A stretch of 64,000 nt of DNA from Brienomyrus brachyistius (Eukaryota > Chordata > Actinopteri > Osteoglossiformes > Mormyridae): positions 31,036,482 to 31,100,481 of the forward strand of contig NC_064539.1 in assembly GCF_023856365.1 (NCBI RefSeq), written 5' to 3'. The position numbers were made by a program, and so were the translations under genes. The notes below the pieces were generated by a model, which was given only the letters and a program-made list of their open reading frames with translations, searched no databases and had not been told where the DNA came from. This document shows positions 48,786 to 63,169 of the stretch, in pieces (positions within the stretch are counted from its first letter, which is position 1; the number at the start of each line of letters is the position of its first letter).

Positions 48786-49080
48786 GCCACTGCAGCCCCA
48801 CATCAAAAGGACTCAGCTTACGTGATATGGACGCCTCCTGGAAGCCTCCCCGAGGAGGAGCTGTGAGCATGGCCAACTGGGAGAAGACCCTAGGGCAGAC
48901 CCAGGACACACTGGAGAGATTATATCTCTCAGCTGACCTGGGAGCACTTGGCTGTCTCCCCAGAGGAGCTGGAGGAGGTGACTGAGGAGAGGGAGGTCTG
49001 GACATCTCTGCTTAGACTGCTGCCCCCATGACCCGGATAAGCGGTGGACGATGGGTGGATGGATGGATGGATGGATGGGT
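48786..49080 (+). mobile_element. 3' end of a non-LTR retrotransposon (LINE)
   Basis: Read on the plus strand it contains GCCTCCTGGAAGCCTCCCCG, GGCAGACCCAGGACACACTG, GACCTGGGAGCACTTGGCTG, GAGGAGCTGGAGGAGGTGAC and CTGCTTAGACTGCTGCCCCC, then CGGATAAGCGG and a GGATGGATGGATGG tail. Translated, this resembles the end of a fish LINE ORF2 (GR-P-RTR-WRDYVS-LAWE-LG-PPEELEEV type). It is 5'-truncated and frame-disrupted. The clade is left open. Confidence 0.7.
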
Positions 49081-49845
49081 GGCATTTCTGCATTGTCATT
49101 ATTCTAAATGTACATTTTCACCACATTATCCAATTTATTGGACTCTGTTTATCATATATAGTGTCACATTGTAATTCTGTTGATGAACACAGAATACAAT
49201 TATATTTAATCTGGAATGGTAAAGTTTAACACTCAGCTAACACGGCATGCGGGTAAATTCTGAATCCGAGAAGAATCCGGACATCTGCTTTATTGTATGC
49301 AATTTTATGTAATCATTATCCAGCCCCTGACAGTTCAGCATGGAGACTGAACTGGAGAAAAACAGACACTGAAATAGCAAAAGAACATTGTTAAAACTGG
49401 AGGGCTGTCACACAGATTACATACAAATAAACAGAATTTCATCATGTTTACTTCATCACACCTCACAGCTTAATCTGGTGCTTTTTAATAACCCGACTCC
49501 AGGACCGAACTAGACAACATAAGTCTGTGAAATTTCATTTCACCGAGTGGAAACGAGTTTCTTCGGGAAACTCAGGAATTCTCACAAAGTTTTTGTTTCA
49601 TGTCTTTCAAATATGAAATTTGACGGCATGTGTTCATTTGTTGAAAATAACTGTTTTCTCTGGATTATTCTCTCAGCAAATGTTTTTAAGATTCAAATAA
49701 CTTTGATTCATTTGGGTTGAAATGGGCTATATGGAGTTGCGCCATCTAGTGGCTGGACGGGGGGGTTACCAGTATGCAGTGAGAGTGGGGCTATGCTGCC
49801 AGGCTGATGTGGTGCCCAGCCTCACACTCCTTACTTTATGCCCCA
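49081..49845. other. AT-rich unique sequence with a CTCF-like motif
   Basis: CGCCATCTAGTGGCTGG at 49740-49756 is a minus-strand CTCF-like core (CCACTAGATGGCG). No gene recognised. Confidence 0.4.
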
Positions 49846-49849
49846 AATT

Positions 49850-51068
49850 ATTTGTTTGCTTGTTTATTTATTTATTTAACAGGGACAATGGACAGTTAGT
49901 AAATGTCCAGAGTAAGAGAGAAAGTTGTTTCATCGGCAGTAAATTTGACAAAATAATGTACAGCAGTGTCCAGTCATAAACCTCATAAGACACAACACAT
50001 AAAAGTGTGCTATCCTTAATATCTTATACAAACTAATGGTCACATGATTGATTTCAGTCATATTTTTAGTTGTAATTCAGTTCAATTCAATTCAGAAATG
50101 CAGCTTTGTCTGACACTGCTGGGGACAGAGTTCCAAATGTTTGTAGCTCTAATGGAAAACAACGACCAACCAAATTCCGAGCACCTGCACTGCACTTACC
50201 CTTGGCGAGGGACTTGTTTGCCTGATGTTATCTGAGTATAGTAAAACAAATTCTTTCAAAGGACGGGGGGTAGCTTACGAAAAATTTTGCACATTAAACA
50301 CATATTTGCACTACTGACAAAATAAAAATCTAAAGGTTATACTTAGAAATATAATGAGAGTGATGACAGCTAACTGGTTTTTGTACAGGACTGTCAGGGT
50401 GTATTAATATAAACTGAACATCGGCTTCAGAAGGCTTTTTCCCCACCTGGGACCATGCGGTGATACAGCTTGACAAATTTGCAAAAACCATAGAATCTAT
50501 GTACAACTTGGCAGCATCTGTTGATAATCGATTCCTAAAAAATTAAAAATGTCTAAGGTTCAGTTTAGCCGTACTAATTACCTTTTCCACTTGCTTTTCA
50601 AAGGTCAGGTGTAGATCAATAGCTATCCCAAGGTGTTTAATATCTAAAACAATCTGCAGCTTTTCACTCTTAGCAAAGATATCAGGATGATGTTCTTCCA
50701 TCTTGCTGATTAAGAAATCCATGCATGCAGTCTGGCTAATATTTAGAGTAAGACAAGCCTGCTTAAGCCAGTCAGAGATACTAGACATGGCTGCTGTTAA
50801 TGTTTGCAACACAAACTGTCTTGTTCTAGTATGTATATAAATAACAGTGTCATCTGCAAATGTCTGGGTCACTACCTAAGGGAAAGCAGTAGGTAGGTCA
50901 TTAACATATACGCTAAAGAGCACGGGTCCCAGGACAGACCCCTGTGGGACACCAGTAGTTTAGTGAATTAATGAAGAGAGCTCTGTACAGGTACATTGCC
51001 TCCTCACTGATAAATATAACTCTATCCATGTCACAGTATTTTCAGAGAAGTTAAAATGTGATGTTCGA
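49850..51068 (-). mobile_element. Degraded LINE reverse-transcriptase remnant
   Basis: On the minus strand, 50959-50543 encodes TTGVPQGSVLGPVLFSVYVN then DLPTAFP, an in-frame TAG at 50878-50876, then VVTQTFADDTVIYI and a 100-residue tail. GVPQGSVLGP and FADDT are the conserved RT motifs (FADD is the catalytic block). Upstream (to about 51068) WIELYLSVRRQ fits the usual WFQSYLSxRxQ stretch. Downstream, beyond a frame break at about 50540, RLSTDAAKLYIDSMVFANLS continues the usual C-terminal part. The remnant ends with a TTAAATAAATAAATAAA-like tail near 49850. Stops and frameshifts make it non-functional. Confidence 0.85.
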
Positions 51069-51069
51069 A

Positions 51070-53796
51070 AGGTAGCCAGTTTGAAACAAGCAAAAGTTAA
51101 AATGCTTTATCTTGGCTATAGTTCAAATTCCACAATTGTTTGACGATGGTACCAAAGATGAATGTCCCTCTAAACCGGAGCAATTACCTTGATTGGAGAT
51201 GGTCTCAGCCAGCATCCACTGAGCAATGCCGGCTGCTAGATCGGACCTTGGATTTTTCTGCATCTCCAGCACACACTCCAGGGCGGGGCGGGGGGCAGCC
51301 ATTGGATAAATCGAGAACTTTCGTTGAGGTTGCTAAGATCTTTCTCTCATTGTGTTGGTTTCACTTGCCGTGCTCAGCTGCTTTGTAAGGTGTTAGAGCA
51401 TGAAAGTAGCTGCTTGATGAGTTGCAAGTAACAAATGGCTTTGTTTCAGTCGTCTTCACTAGTTCATTAATCCAGCAGCCATGTACCAAAAGGGCCAGGA
51501 GAGCAGCCATGCAGCCAAAAAGTACAGTTTTCTACATAATATTGTTAAATGATGGCCAGTGTTTGGCTCTACCATTACAAATGAAGCCATGGAAATGAAG
51601 CTGATTTTGTGAGTGTGAATAAAATAGTTGTGAAGTTGGCGAGGGGGTCCGCAGGTCCTGGCTCTCCGTCAGACAGCGTCTGCCATCCATGACACTCTAA
51701 CTCTAGCTAACTAGTTAATTACAGGTCATTACTTTCAATGGCTGAGTAAAGAAACGCGAGAAAATGACCAGCCCAGTATAGGATAATGAAGCTAGTAATT
51801 ATGTGCAGGTTAACTAAGACGTCATCAGAGAGTGTCAGAGCAGCCCATCGGTCGCAGGTCATCATGACGCGATGCCACACATATCAACATGGGACCTTGA
51901 TGTGTGAAGCACAGACTGGGACAGTGAACTGTAGTGACCTTGCAGGGTAGCAGGGAGGGGCAGCCGGCAGACAGGACAGGGCCGCGGTTCTCTGTCAGCT
52001 CCGGTCCACACTGCTGCAGCGCCCACATGGGGCTCGAACCCACCACTATGCTGTCGGTACGTGTCTTCCATCTATAACGTTACTGAGTGATAATCCAATG
52101 AAGAAGAACCTGACCTGGAGGTGAAAGTGGGGCTTCCATTTCTCACACATCTGCTGGACCGGGTATTAAACCTGACTGATCTCAGAGCAGTTCAGCTCTG
52201 CCCTGATTCAGAGGCCCCTTCCCTTTTCTAAAGCCCCCCCCCCACCCCCAACCCACCCGCAAGCAACTGCCGCCCCTTCTTTTGGGCTGCCAGCCCAGTT
52301 TTGAGCAATGCAACTATTATATAAATCAAACTCAACGTAATTAATAATTGAGTTTCATAAGAGTTCTCCAGGCTTAAAGCACATCAAATTAAATCTTCGG
52401 CACTCGGAGTACTATGCAGGCTACCCCTCCAGTAGATGATGGCATGTTCCACTTTGGCCTCGTCCCCCTTCCTTTCTGTTTGACATGGCATGGCCCAAAC
52501 GCTTCAGACTTCAACATGCAATCCGTGAGTTAGGTGACATTAAAATATTACTTTCAATGATGTAAACAGTTTACATGAATCAACAATATACAAATTAGTA
52601 AATGATACCATTTCTCTGCATCTTCCATAGATCTGGGCGATATCTAAAAAAATTAATATGCGATATTTAATTTTCCAGAATATCAGGATGGTCAATAATA
52701 TTGAGTTGTGCCCCCCCGCGCACACACAAACGCACACACACGCACAGACACGCACACACACACACACACACACAAACGCGCGCACCAGTGTCTAATTCCA
52801 TAAAGGCCAGGTGCGATCGACACTTGCAGAATAAATGAGGGCTTACAAATTATTGTCTACTATATATTCAATAAAACTCCAGTGTAAATTCTAATAAAAA
52901 TGTAATAGATCATACTAACAAACTTGCTCATCTGAAAGATTGTTTTTGTGTTGCAATCCCTTAAAATTTTCATGCCAGTCACTTAACACCCCATACAAAA
53001 CTTTCTACACCCCCCCACCCAGACGCAGCCGACCTTGGCTTTGTGCTGCTGATGGAATTTTGCCCTCAGGGATAAATAGGTGGAGGCCCTACTTATGAGT
53101 ATATAACTCACAAGCAAGAAAGCGCGGTAACATCACATACATTAAGACGGCAGTTAACTTCACGGTCAAGGGAGCCCATTCCGGGGGTCCTAAAACAGTG
53201 CGCCTCCTACAGGACTCTCCTGCCTCGTGTTTGACTTCCCATGAGCTTGTGGGATTATCAGGTGCAGGGGAAATCACCGTGGGAGGTTCCCAAAATGAAG
53301 CTCTCCTCTGAAGAGCTGAGGCTTACAGCTACCTGCTGACTTCAGAATTACCGGCAGAGAGGAAACATGAAGAAAGGGAGAGGTGCAGAGAGCTGGCGTT
53401 TGAAGTGATCCCGAAATGAGACATGAAAGAGGCCCAGAGGAGCAGAGAATGGACATCCTGAGCCCTGAGTGGAAAACATCATCATTTATCAGGGAGAGAT
53501 AGCAGAGCTGTGTGTGATGCACGGCGCCGAAGGCCGTGTTTACCTGCAGCTCAGCAGGCTTCCCGGGGTCACAGATCTTACCAACCGAAGCAGCAGTGAG
53601 GAGCTCCAGCTCAGTACTCCAGTTACGAGTTAAAATGCTTAATTCATAACTCAAACACTGGCTCAGGTGACTATCGGAATAATTACTCTAACGAAGCTAG
53701 AGCAGATAGTGAAGATGGGCACTCCTTGCAGACCTCAACCCTGAATCAGAATAGACAGGCTGCAGAAACGGGAGGCGACAATCACAGGGCCAGATA
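51070..53796. other. Unique intronic sequence next to the main exon
   Basis: A CA/CG-rich microsatellite lies at 52710-52785. Short open frames only. I recognised no exon or conserved element. Confidence 0.4.
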
Positions 53797-56740
<2,944 letters not shown>

Positions 56741-56754
56741 ACAACCATTACATG

Positions 56755-57630
56755 AAGAGTACAGTCACCATATGGAGAGTACAGCCACTGCTGTGACAGT
56801 ACAGACACCACACGCAGAGTACAGTCGCTGCTGTGACAGTACAGACACCACACAGAGAGTACAGTCGTTGCTGTGACAGTACAGACACCACACAGAGAGT
56901 ACAGTCGCTGCTGTGACAGTACAGACACCACACAGAGAGTACAGTCGCTTCTGTGACAGTACAGACACCACACAGAGAGTACAGTCGCTGCTGTGACAGT
57001 ACAGACACCACACAGAGAGTACAGTCGCTTCTGTGACAGTACAGACACCACACAGAGAGTACAGTCGCTTCTGTGACAGTACAGACACCACACAGAGAGT
57101 ACAGTCGCTGCTGTGACAGTACAGACACCACACAGAGAGTACAGCCGCTGCTGTGACAGTACAGACACCACACAGAGAGTACAGTCGCTTCTGTGACAGT
57201 ACAGACACCACACAGAGAGTACAGCCGCTGCTGTGACAGTACAGACACCACACAGAGAGTACAGTCGCTTCTGTGACAGTACAGACACCACACAGAGAGT
57301 ACAGTCGCTGCTGTGACAGTACAGACACCACACAGAGAGTACAGTCGCTTCTGTGACAGTACAGACACCACACAGAGAGTACAGTCGCTGCTGTGACAGT
57401 ACAGACACCACACAGAGAGTACAGTCGCTTCTGTGACAGTACAGACACCACACAGAGAGTACAGCCGCTGCTGTGACAGTACAGACACCACACAGAGAGT
57501 ACAGTCGCTTCTGTGACAGTACAGACACCACATGGAGAGTACAGCTGCTGCTCTGACAGTACAGACACCTCACGGAGATTACAGCCACTGCTGTGACAGT
57601 ATAGTCACCTCACTGAAAGTACAGCCACCA
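56755..57630. repeat. 40-bp minisatellite (dimer of a 20-bp unit), about 22 copies
   Basis: The unit is ACAGTCGCTGCTGTGACAGT plus ACAGACACCACACAGAGAGT. Both 20-mers start ACAG and end AGT, so the unit is a 2 x 20-bp dimer. GTCGCTG / GTCGCTT / GCCGCTG variants mix along the array. All three minus-strand frames are open, which is not evidence of coding. Confidence 0.96.
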
Positions 57631-57639
57631 CATGGGGAA

Positions 57640-59275
57640 AACTTTACTGCTCATAATCTGGTTCTTGTGAGACAAAACTGTGATTCTCATGTTAGCCCCA
57701 TGCAGTTTAGCTTCTGTTTTGTCTTATATCTTTCTCCTAATATTCAGTAGGAAAAATACAGTAGACATAGGAGAGCCAGAGGACAGGAGTAATATTGACA
57801 AGTAGAAAATTTTGCCAAACTTGACTCGGTCGCATTAATGAGCAATAATGGAGCCAAAAGATCCACACCACTAAAGTAGGGGGCAGAGACTCAAACCCTG
57901 GTCTCTAGAGGTGTGAGGCAACAGTGCTAATCATGGCACCACACTGCAGAGCTTGGAACGTCATCCATGACAGGGCACGATACACAGGGTCAAAGCACTT
58001 CAGTGGCTGTGGCCAAATATGGCTATGAATTTGAGGATAAAGAGAAAACAAACCAGAAGACAAACTGCTGTGCTTGCAGCAGTAAATATAGCAGTTGAAG
58101 CAGTATTGAAGGAGCTGAATCAGTAATTGAAATTTTTAAAGCAGTAAAGTAAGAACGTTTATTTTTTGCTGCAGGAGCCAGGGTAAGCCTCACACAACAG
58201 AACAGAGCTGCTAACTTTGGTCAGCTGGCTGTCGTGAGGTATTCCAGACAAATCTGCACATGTATTTACATGTATGTAAGAGTTTTATTGCCTTGTAAAT
58301 AGTCTGCAGGGTTTGCAAACTACCCCAACGCTTTTGATGCAGCTAATTTTAGCTTTACAGTGAAATAATATTGATTTGCGATAAGATTTCTCGTGTGAGA
58401 GACAGAGAGTGTCACGCCAGATGCGGGACAGCTGGCACCCCTGATGGAACTGATTTTCATTATTTTCTGATCGTATGGGTGCCAACTTCAATTTGACTGG
58501 GATGAGAATAGTTTGAGCTCATAACCAGTGCGCTCTAATTTCTCCAACATAGATCCATAGAAAAGTTGAGACAATTTTAAGAACTATTTTAGAGCACAAT
58601 GAGATATCTTATAAAACTGAAAGGGAGACTGATATGAGATTTTGTGTCTTTTTTCGGTCGAGAAAAATGAGAGATAGGAGACATAAGCAGGGGTGGACAT
58701 AGTTAAATGAAATGTTAGCTTTGATAAACCAAAGTTTAATTCAACAACGCTAAACTGATAAAGCACTATAAAAGTTAGCAGAAACTAAGCATAACTGCTA
58801 ATTGTTAGCTTTCATTATATGAATTAAGCTTAGGTTTGGTTTTGGGCTCAAAATCCCTTAAAAACATACCTGGAAAGTTGAAATTCTATCTTGTTTAGCA
58901 ATTTAGTTCCGCGGGCTGGAGTGATCGAGTACCTGGGAATACTTAGGACATTTCGGAATAAATTTTCTTTCAGTGATATTCCATTTGCGAAATAGAAGTG
59001 TTTTTCTCAGACGAGTCAACTGGCTCATACTGATTATTTTGCCCTCAGTGAGACCGCTTGAGGACTACAAACATGGCACCATTCTGGCAACCAGAACCCA
59101 GAAAATACTCAGATAACAAAGTTAGCTTCGCTAATTAGCAGTTAGTGGATTAGCGGTACCCTGTTCACCACTGGAAATAAGTCATACTCTCATTTTCATT
59201 TTGTACAGATCCTATAGTTGCCTAGGAGAATTAAACAAAACAATTTAGAGATCTCATTTCTGATTTTATTTTCAC
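57640..59275. other. Unique sequence with one SINE fragment
   Basis: AT-rich sequence. It holds a SINE 5' fragment (57885-57952, listed separately). No gene recognised. Confidence 0.4.
57885..57952 (-). mobile_element. SINE 5' fragment
   Basis: On the minus strand it reads GCAGTGTGGTGCCATGATTA, GCACTGTTGCCTCACACCTC and CAGGGTTTGAGTCTCTGCCC. This matches the A-box and B-box part of the SINE at 35518-35872, truncated before the body. Confidence 0.75.
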
Positions 59276-59284
59276 CAGGACTGC

Positions 59285-59435
59285 ACAGACGGTACCGCTT
59301 TAAGAGTAAAGCTGCCCCACAGAGGGTACTACTACTGCACAGAGAATACAACCGCTACAAAAAAGTACAGACACTACACAAGGAGCACAGCCGCTGCATG
59401 GAGAGTACTGTTACAGCTCAGAGAGTAATGTACCA
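59285..59435. repeat. About 20-bp GAGAGTACAG-type repeat, seven diverged copies
   Basis: Units such as CACAGAGAATACAACCGCTA and CATGGAGAGTACTGTTACAG belong to the same family as the arrays at 56.8, 60.4, 61 and 62.5 kb. Confidence 0.8.
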
Positions 59436-60345
59436 TTATCATTTCTAAAACGCTTCAATTCATCATAAATGTTTTCCTTTAATATCACGTAATATAATTA
59501 TATGATTAGTTCAGATTTTCACAAAACAAAAAAAGGTGGTTTTACACTGTGCAGAGTTTGAGGGGATACTACAGGGGCGGGAGCGTCTGACGTCCGCTAT
59601 TCCGGACCCTCACAATAAGCAGAACCACTGTAAGTGTCTATTCGTGTTTACTAAGTTATCATTGGTACAGAGGGGATTTTAATATGTTTTGTCATTGTAG
59701 CTGCTAAATACACTCATTATTAAAGACATAAAGTTGCCTGCCTGAATAAATTAGAATCTCCATTGAATACGTTTTTGAGGAAATGTTTTGGCTAAAATCT
59801 GGGCTTATTCGATGTGGATTGACAATGCCGGCGTCTGTTCGAGAACATTGGGTTTGTTGGGACCAGTGTTGTTGTCGTAAACTAAAACTGAAATGAAAAT
59901 GGACACTAAATAAAATAAAATAATTAAAAAGAAACTGAAATAAAAATGAAAACTATATTTACAAAAAAAAATGTCGGACTTTAAGCAGCAAAATGCAGCG
60001 CCACACCGCCATCGTTCATCTCCTCTTTTCTGAAGGTGCTGTGCTTTCTGAGCTGCACCTTTCTTGGCTTCAGTGCTTATGGCTTCCATGATCTACCAAA
60101 ACAGTTACACGAGACTTTAATAAAGATACGGCAAATTTATACAGAAAATTGTGGGTGAAAATAATGTTCATATAGTGCCGAAAAACCGACGTCCATTAGG
60201 TAAAGCCCTACAATAACATAAAATTAACTTAAAGGGTCTATTTGATTTTCTGGAGGAAAACTAATCGTTTAGATTAATCGACCAATTGGTAACATAGTCG
60301 ATAAATTAATCCACAGAAAAATAGTCATTAGTGGCAGCCCTAGAG
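59436..60345. other. AT-rich region containing fish-type dispersed repeats
   Basis: GTGTTGTTGTCGTAAACTAA at 59867-59886, followed by AAAAACTGAAAT-like A-rich text to about 59970, resembles a common dispersed fish element. It abuts the hAT-like sequence listed separately. Confidence 0.45.
59970..60343 (-). mobile_element. hAT-like non-autonomous element (tentative)
   Basis: The minus-strand left end at 60343 reads TAGGGCTGCCACTAATGACT, then GATTAATTTATCGACTA and GGTCGATTAATC. This resembles the CAGGGCTGCAACTAACGATT ends with ATCGATTAATCG-type subterminal text of fish hAT MITEs. The other end was not located, so the right-hand limit is a guess. Confidence 0.45.
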
Positions 60346-60900
60346 TACAGCTGCCACAAAGAGAGTACCCTGCGTCTGACAGAGTATTGGAGCGACACAG
60401 AAAGTTCAGCTGTCCCAAGGACAGTACTGCTTCTACAAAGAGATTGCAGCCATACAATAGAGTTCAGCTGCCTGAGGAAGAGTACTGCCACTGCTCAGAG
60501 TGTACATCCACCACATGGAAAGTACAGCTCCCCGACGCAGATTACAGCCATCGTTCAGAGTGTACATCCACCACATGGAAAGTACAGCTCCCCGACGCAG
60601 ATTACAGCCATCGTTCAGAGAGTACAGCCACCACATGGAGAGTACACCAGCTTTACAGAGAGTACAGCCAATGCACAGAGATTACAGCCACCACTGAGAG
60701 TACAGCTGCCACTTTGAGAGTATAGACACCACATGGAGAGTACAACACCCCTCAGAAAGTACAGCCACTACACAGAGAGTACAGCCGTCGCACAAAGAGT
60801 ACAGCTTCCGGTCTGAGAGTATAGTCATCACCCGGAAAGTACAGTTGCTGCTCCGAGAGAATAGCCACCACATGGAGAGTACAACCACTCCTCAGAAATG
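60346..60900. repeat. 20-bp GAGAGTACAGCCACCACATG repeat, diverged, with a 60-bp duplicate
   Basis: About 27 units of the 20-bp family with many substitutions. A 60-bp block (GAGTGTACATCCACCACATG, GAAAGTACAGCTCCCCGACG, CAGATTACAGCCATCGTTCA) occurs twice in a row, at about 60497-60556 and 60557-60616, without visible differences. Confidence 0.9.
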
Positions 60901-60902
60901 GT

Positions 60903-61960
60903 TGAGAGAGAGTACAGCTCTCTCTGCATAGAGAGTACAGCTCTCCCAGGGAGAGTGCCGCCACTGCACAGAGAGTACAGCTATCCCAGGGAGAGTGCCG
61001 CCACTGCACAGAGAGTACAGCTATCCCAGGGAGAGTGCCGCCACTGTACAGAGAGTACAGCTATCCAAGGAAGAGTGCTGCCACTGCACAGAGAGTAGAG
61101 CTATCCCAGGGCGAGGGGCGCCACTGCACAGAGAGTAACGCTATCCCAGGGAGAGGGCAGTCACTGCACAGAGAGTACAGCTATCCCAGGGAAAGTGCCG
61201 CCACTGCACAGAGAGTACAGCTATCCCAGGGCGAGGGGCGCCACTGCACAGAGAGTACAGCTATCCCAGGGAGAGTGCCGTCACTGCACAGAGAGTAGAG
61301 CTATCCCAGGGCGAGGGGCGCCACTGCACAGAGAGTACAGCTATCCCAGGGAGAGGGCCGTCACTGCACAGAGAGTACAGCTATCCCAGGGAAAGTGCCG
61401 CCACTGCACAGAGAGTACAACTATCCCAGGGAGAGGGCTGTCACTGCACAGAGAGTACAGCGATCCCAGGGAGAGTGCCGCCACTGCACAGAGAGTACAG
61501 CTATCCCAGGGAAAGTGCCGCCACTGCAGAGAGAGTACAGCTATCCCAGGGCGAGGGGCGCCACTGCACAGAGAGTACAGCTATCCCAGGGAGAGTGCCG
61601 TCACTGCACAGAGAGTAGAGCTATCCCAGGGCGAGGGGCGCCACTGGACAGAGAGTACAGCTATCCCAGGGAGAGGGCCGTCACTGCACAGAGAGTACAG
61701 CTATCCCAGGGAAAGTGCCGCCACTGCACAGAGAGTACAACTATCCCAGGGAGAGGGCTGTCACTGCACAGAGAGTACAGCTATCCCAGGGAAAGTGCCG
61801 CCACTGCACAGAGAGTACAGCTATCCCAGTGAGAGTGACTCCACTACACAGAGAGTACAGCTATCCCAGGGAGAGTGCCGCCACTGCACAGAGAGTACAG
61901 CTATCCCAGGGAGAGGGCCGCCACTGCACAGAGTACAGCTATCCCAGGGAAAGGCTTGGT
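60903..61960. repeat. 40-bp minisatellite of the same family, about 26 copies
   Basis: The unit is CACAGAGAGTACAGCTATCC plus CAGGGAGAGTGCCGCCACTG. Variants are GGCGAGGGGCGCCACTG, GGGAGAGGGCCGTCACTG and GGGAAAGTGCCGCC. A run of variants starting with the GCGAGGGGCG type at about 61231 reappears at about 61551, 320 bp (8 units) later, indicating block duplication. Confidence 0.96.
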
Positions 61961-61964
61961 CAGG

Positions 61965-62485
61965 GGGGTAAAATGTGGCTGCAGGGTAAAAGCAAAGGAA
62001 ATTGGACTACTCCACACCAATAATCTGTTGTGGGGGTAGTGGAGATTTAACTTTTCTTTTCCTTAATGTTGGGATTTATTTTTTATTATAATGATATTGA
62101 TTTGGTTGAGTAGTGGGGATGTATTTTGCTGGACATTTGGTTTATTTATTGTTTAATTATTTAGTTAATTGTTTAATATCTGTTTCCCCTTTGTATATAT
62201 ACATACCTGTGTCATTTTCTGAGGTACTGAGTTGTTAGTTGAGTTTTCTTGTGTCAGCTTAAGTTTACTTTTGATCCTTTTAGTTTGTTTGAACTAAAGT
62301 TTATTTTTGTTGTGGTTTTTTTTGTAAATATTTGTAATATTTGTAAATATTCATATCTCTGTACACTTGCATTTGCTGGAGATGACAATAAAGTTGACTT
62401 TGACTAATAAAACATTACAATTTTTTTTTGTCACAATTTTTTTCTGTTACAAACCTTCCTGTGTCCTCGAGCCCAGCCTGCTTGG
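61965..62485. other. AT-rich unique sequence
   Basis: A T-rich stretch with GTACACTTGCATTTGCTGGA, then GATGACAATAAAGTTGACTT (62380-62399), an ending resembling a retroelement or polyadenylated 3' end. No gene assigned. Confidence 0.4.
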
Positions 62486-62489
62486 CTCC

Positions 62490-62880
62490 TCACAGAGTAT
62501 AGCCACTCCACAGAGAATACAGCTGCTCCACAGAGGGTACTGCCACTGCTTTGAGAGTATAGCCACTCCACAGAGAATACAGCTGCTCCACAGAGGGTAC
62601 TGCCACTGCTTTGAGAGTATAGCCACTCCACAGAGAATACAGCTGCTCCACAGAGGGTACTGCCACTGCTTTGAGAGTATAGCCACTCCACAGAGAATAC
62701 AGCTGCTCCACAGAGGGTACTGCCACTGCTTTGAGAGTATAGCCACTCCACAGAGAATACAGCTGCTCCACAGAGGGTACTGCCACTGCTTTGAGAGTAT
62801 AGCCACTCCACAGAGAATACAGCTGCTCCACAGAGGGTACTGCCACTGCTTTGAGAGTATAGCCACTCCACAGAGAATAT
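62490..62880. repeat. 60-bp minisatellite (trimer of the 20-bp family), 6.5 near-perfect copies
   Basis: The unit is GAGTATAGCCACTCCACAGA, GAATACAGCTGCTCCACAGA, GGGTACTGCCACTGCTTTGA. I saw no difference between copies at 60-bp spacing, implying very recent expansion. Confidence 0.97.
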
Positions 62881-63165
62881 AGTTCTCACTCTGAGAGTAC
62901 AACATCTCACGGAAAGTACAGCTGCTGCAGAGAGATTACAACTGTTGCTAAGAGTACAGCAGCCCCACAGGGAGGACAACTGTTACTCTGATAGTACAGC
63001 CACTGCACAGAGAGTACAGTTGCCACACTGCACAACTGCCCCAGGGAGAGTACTGCCACCACATGGAGAGTACAGCTACTGCATGGACAGTAGAGCTGCT
63101 GATCTGAATGTACAGCCACTGCAGGGAGGATACAGTCATCGCACAGGGAGTACATCCACAGGACA
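62881..63165. repeat. 20-bp GAGAGTACAG-family repeat, diverged tail
   Basis: About 13 diverged units such as CACAGAGAGTACAGTTGCCA and CATGGAGAGTACAGCTACTG continue the family after the 60-bp array. Confidence 0.85.
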
Positions 63166-63169
63166 TGGC

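Noticed and set aside
51951..52071. Possible tRNA-like B box (GGGTTCGAGCCCC on minus)
   Set aside because: There is no matching A box or acceptor-stem pairing at tRNA spacing, so neither a tRNA gene nor a SINE can be supported.
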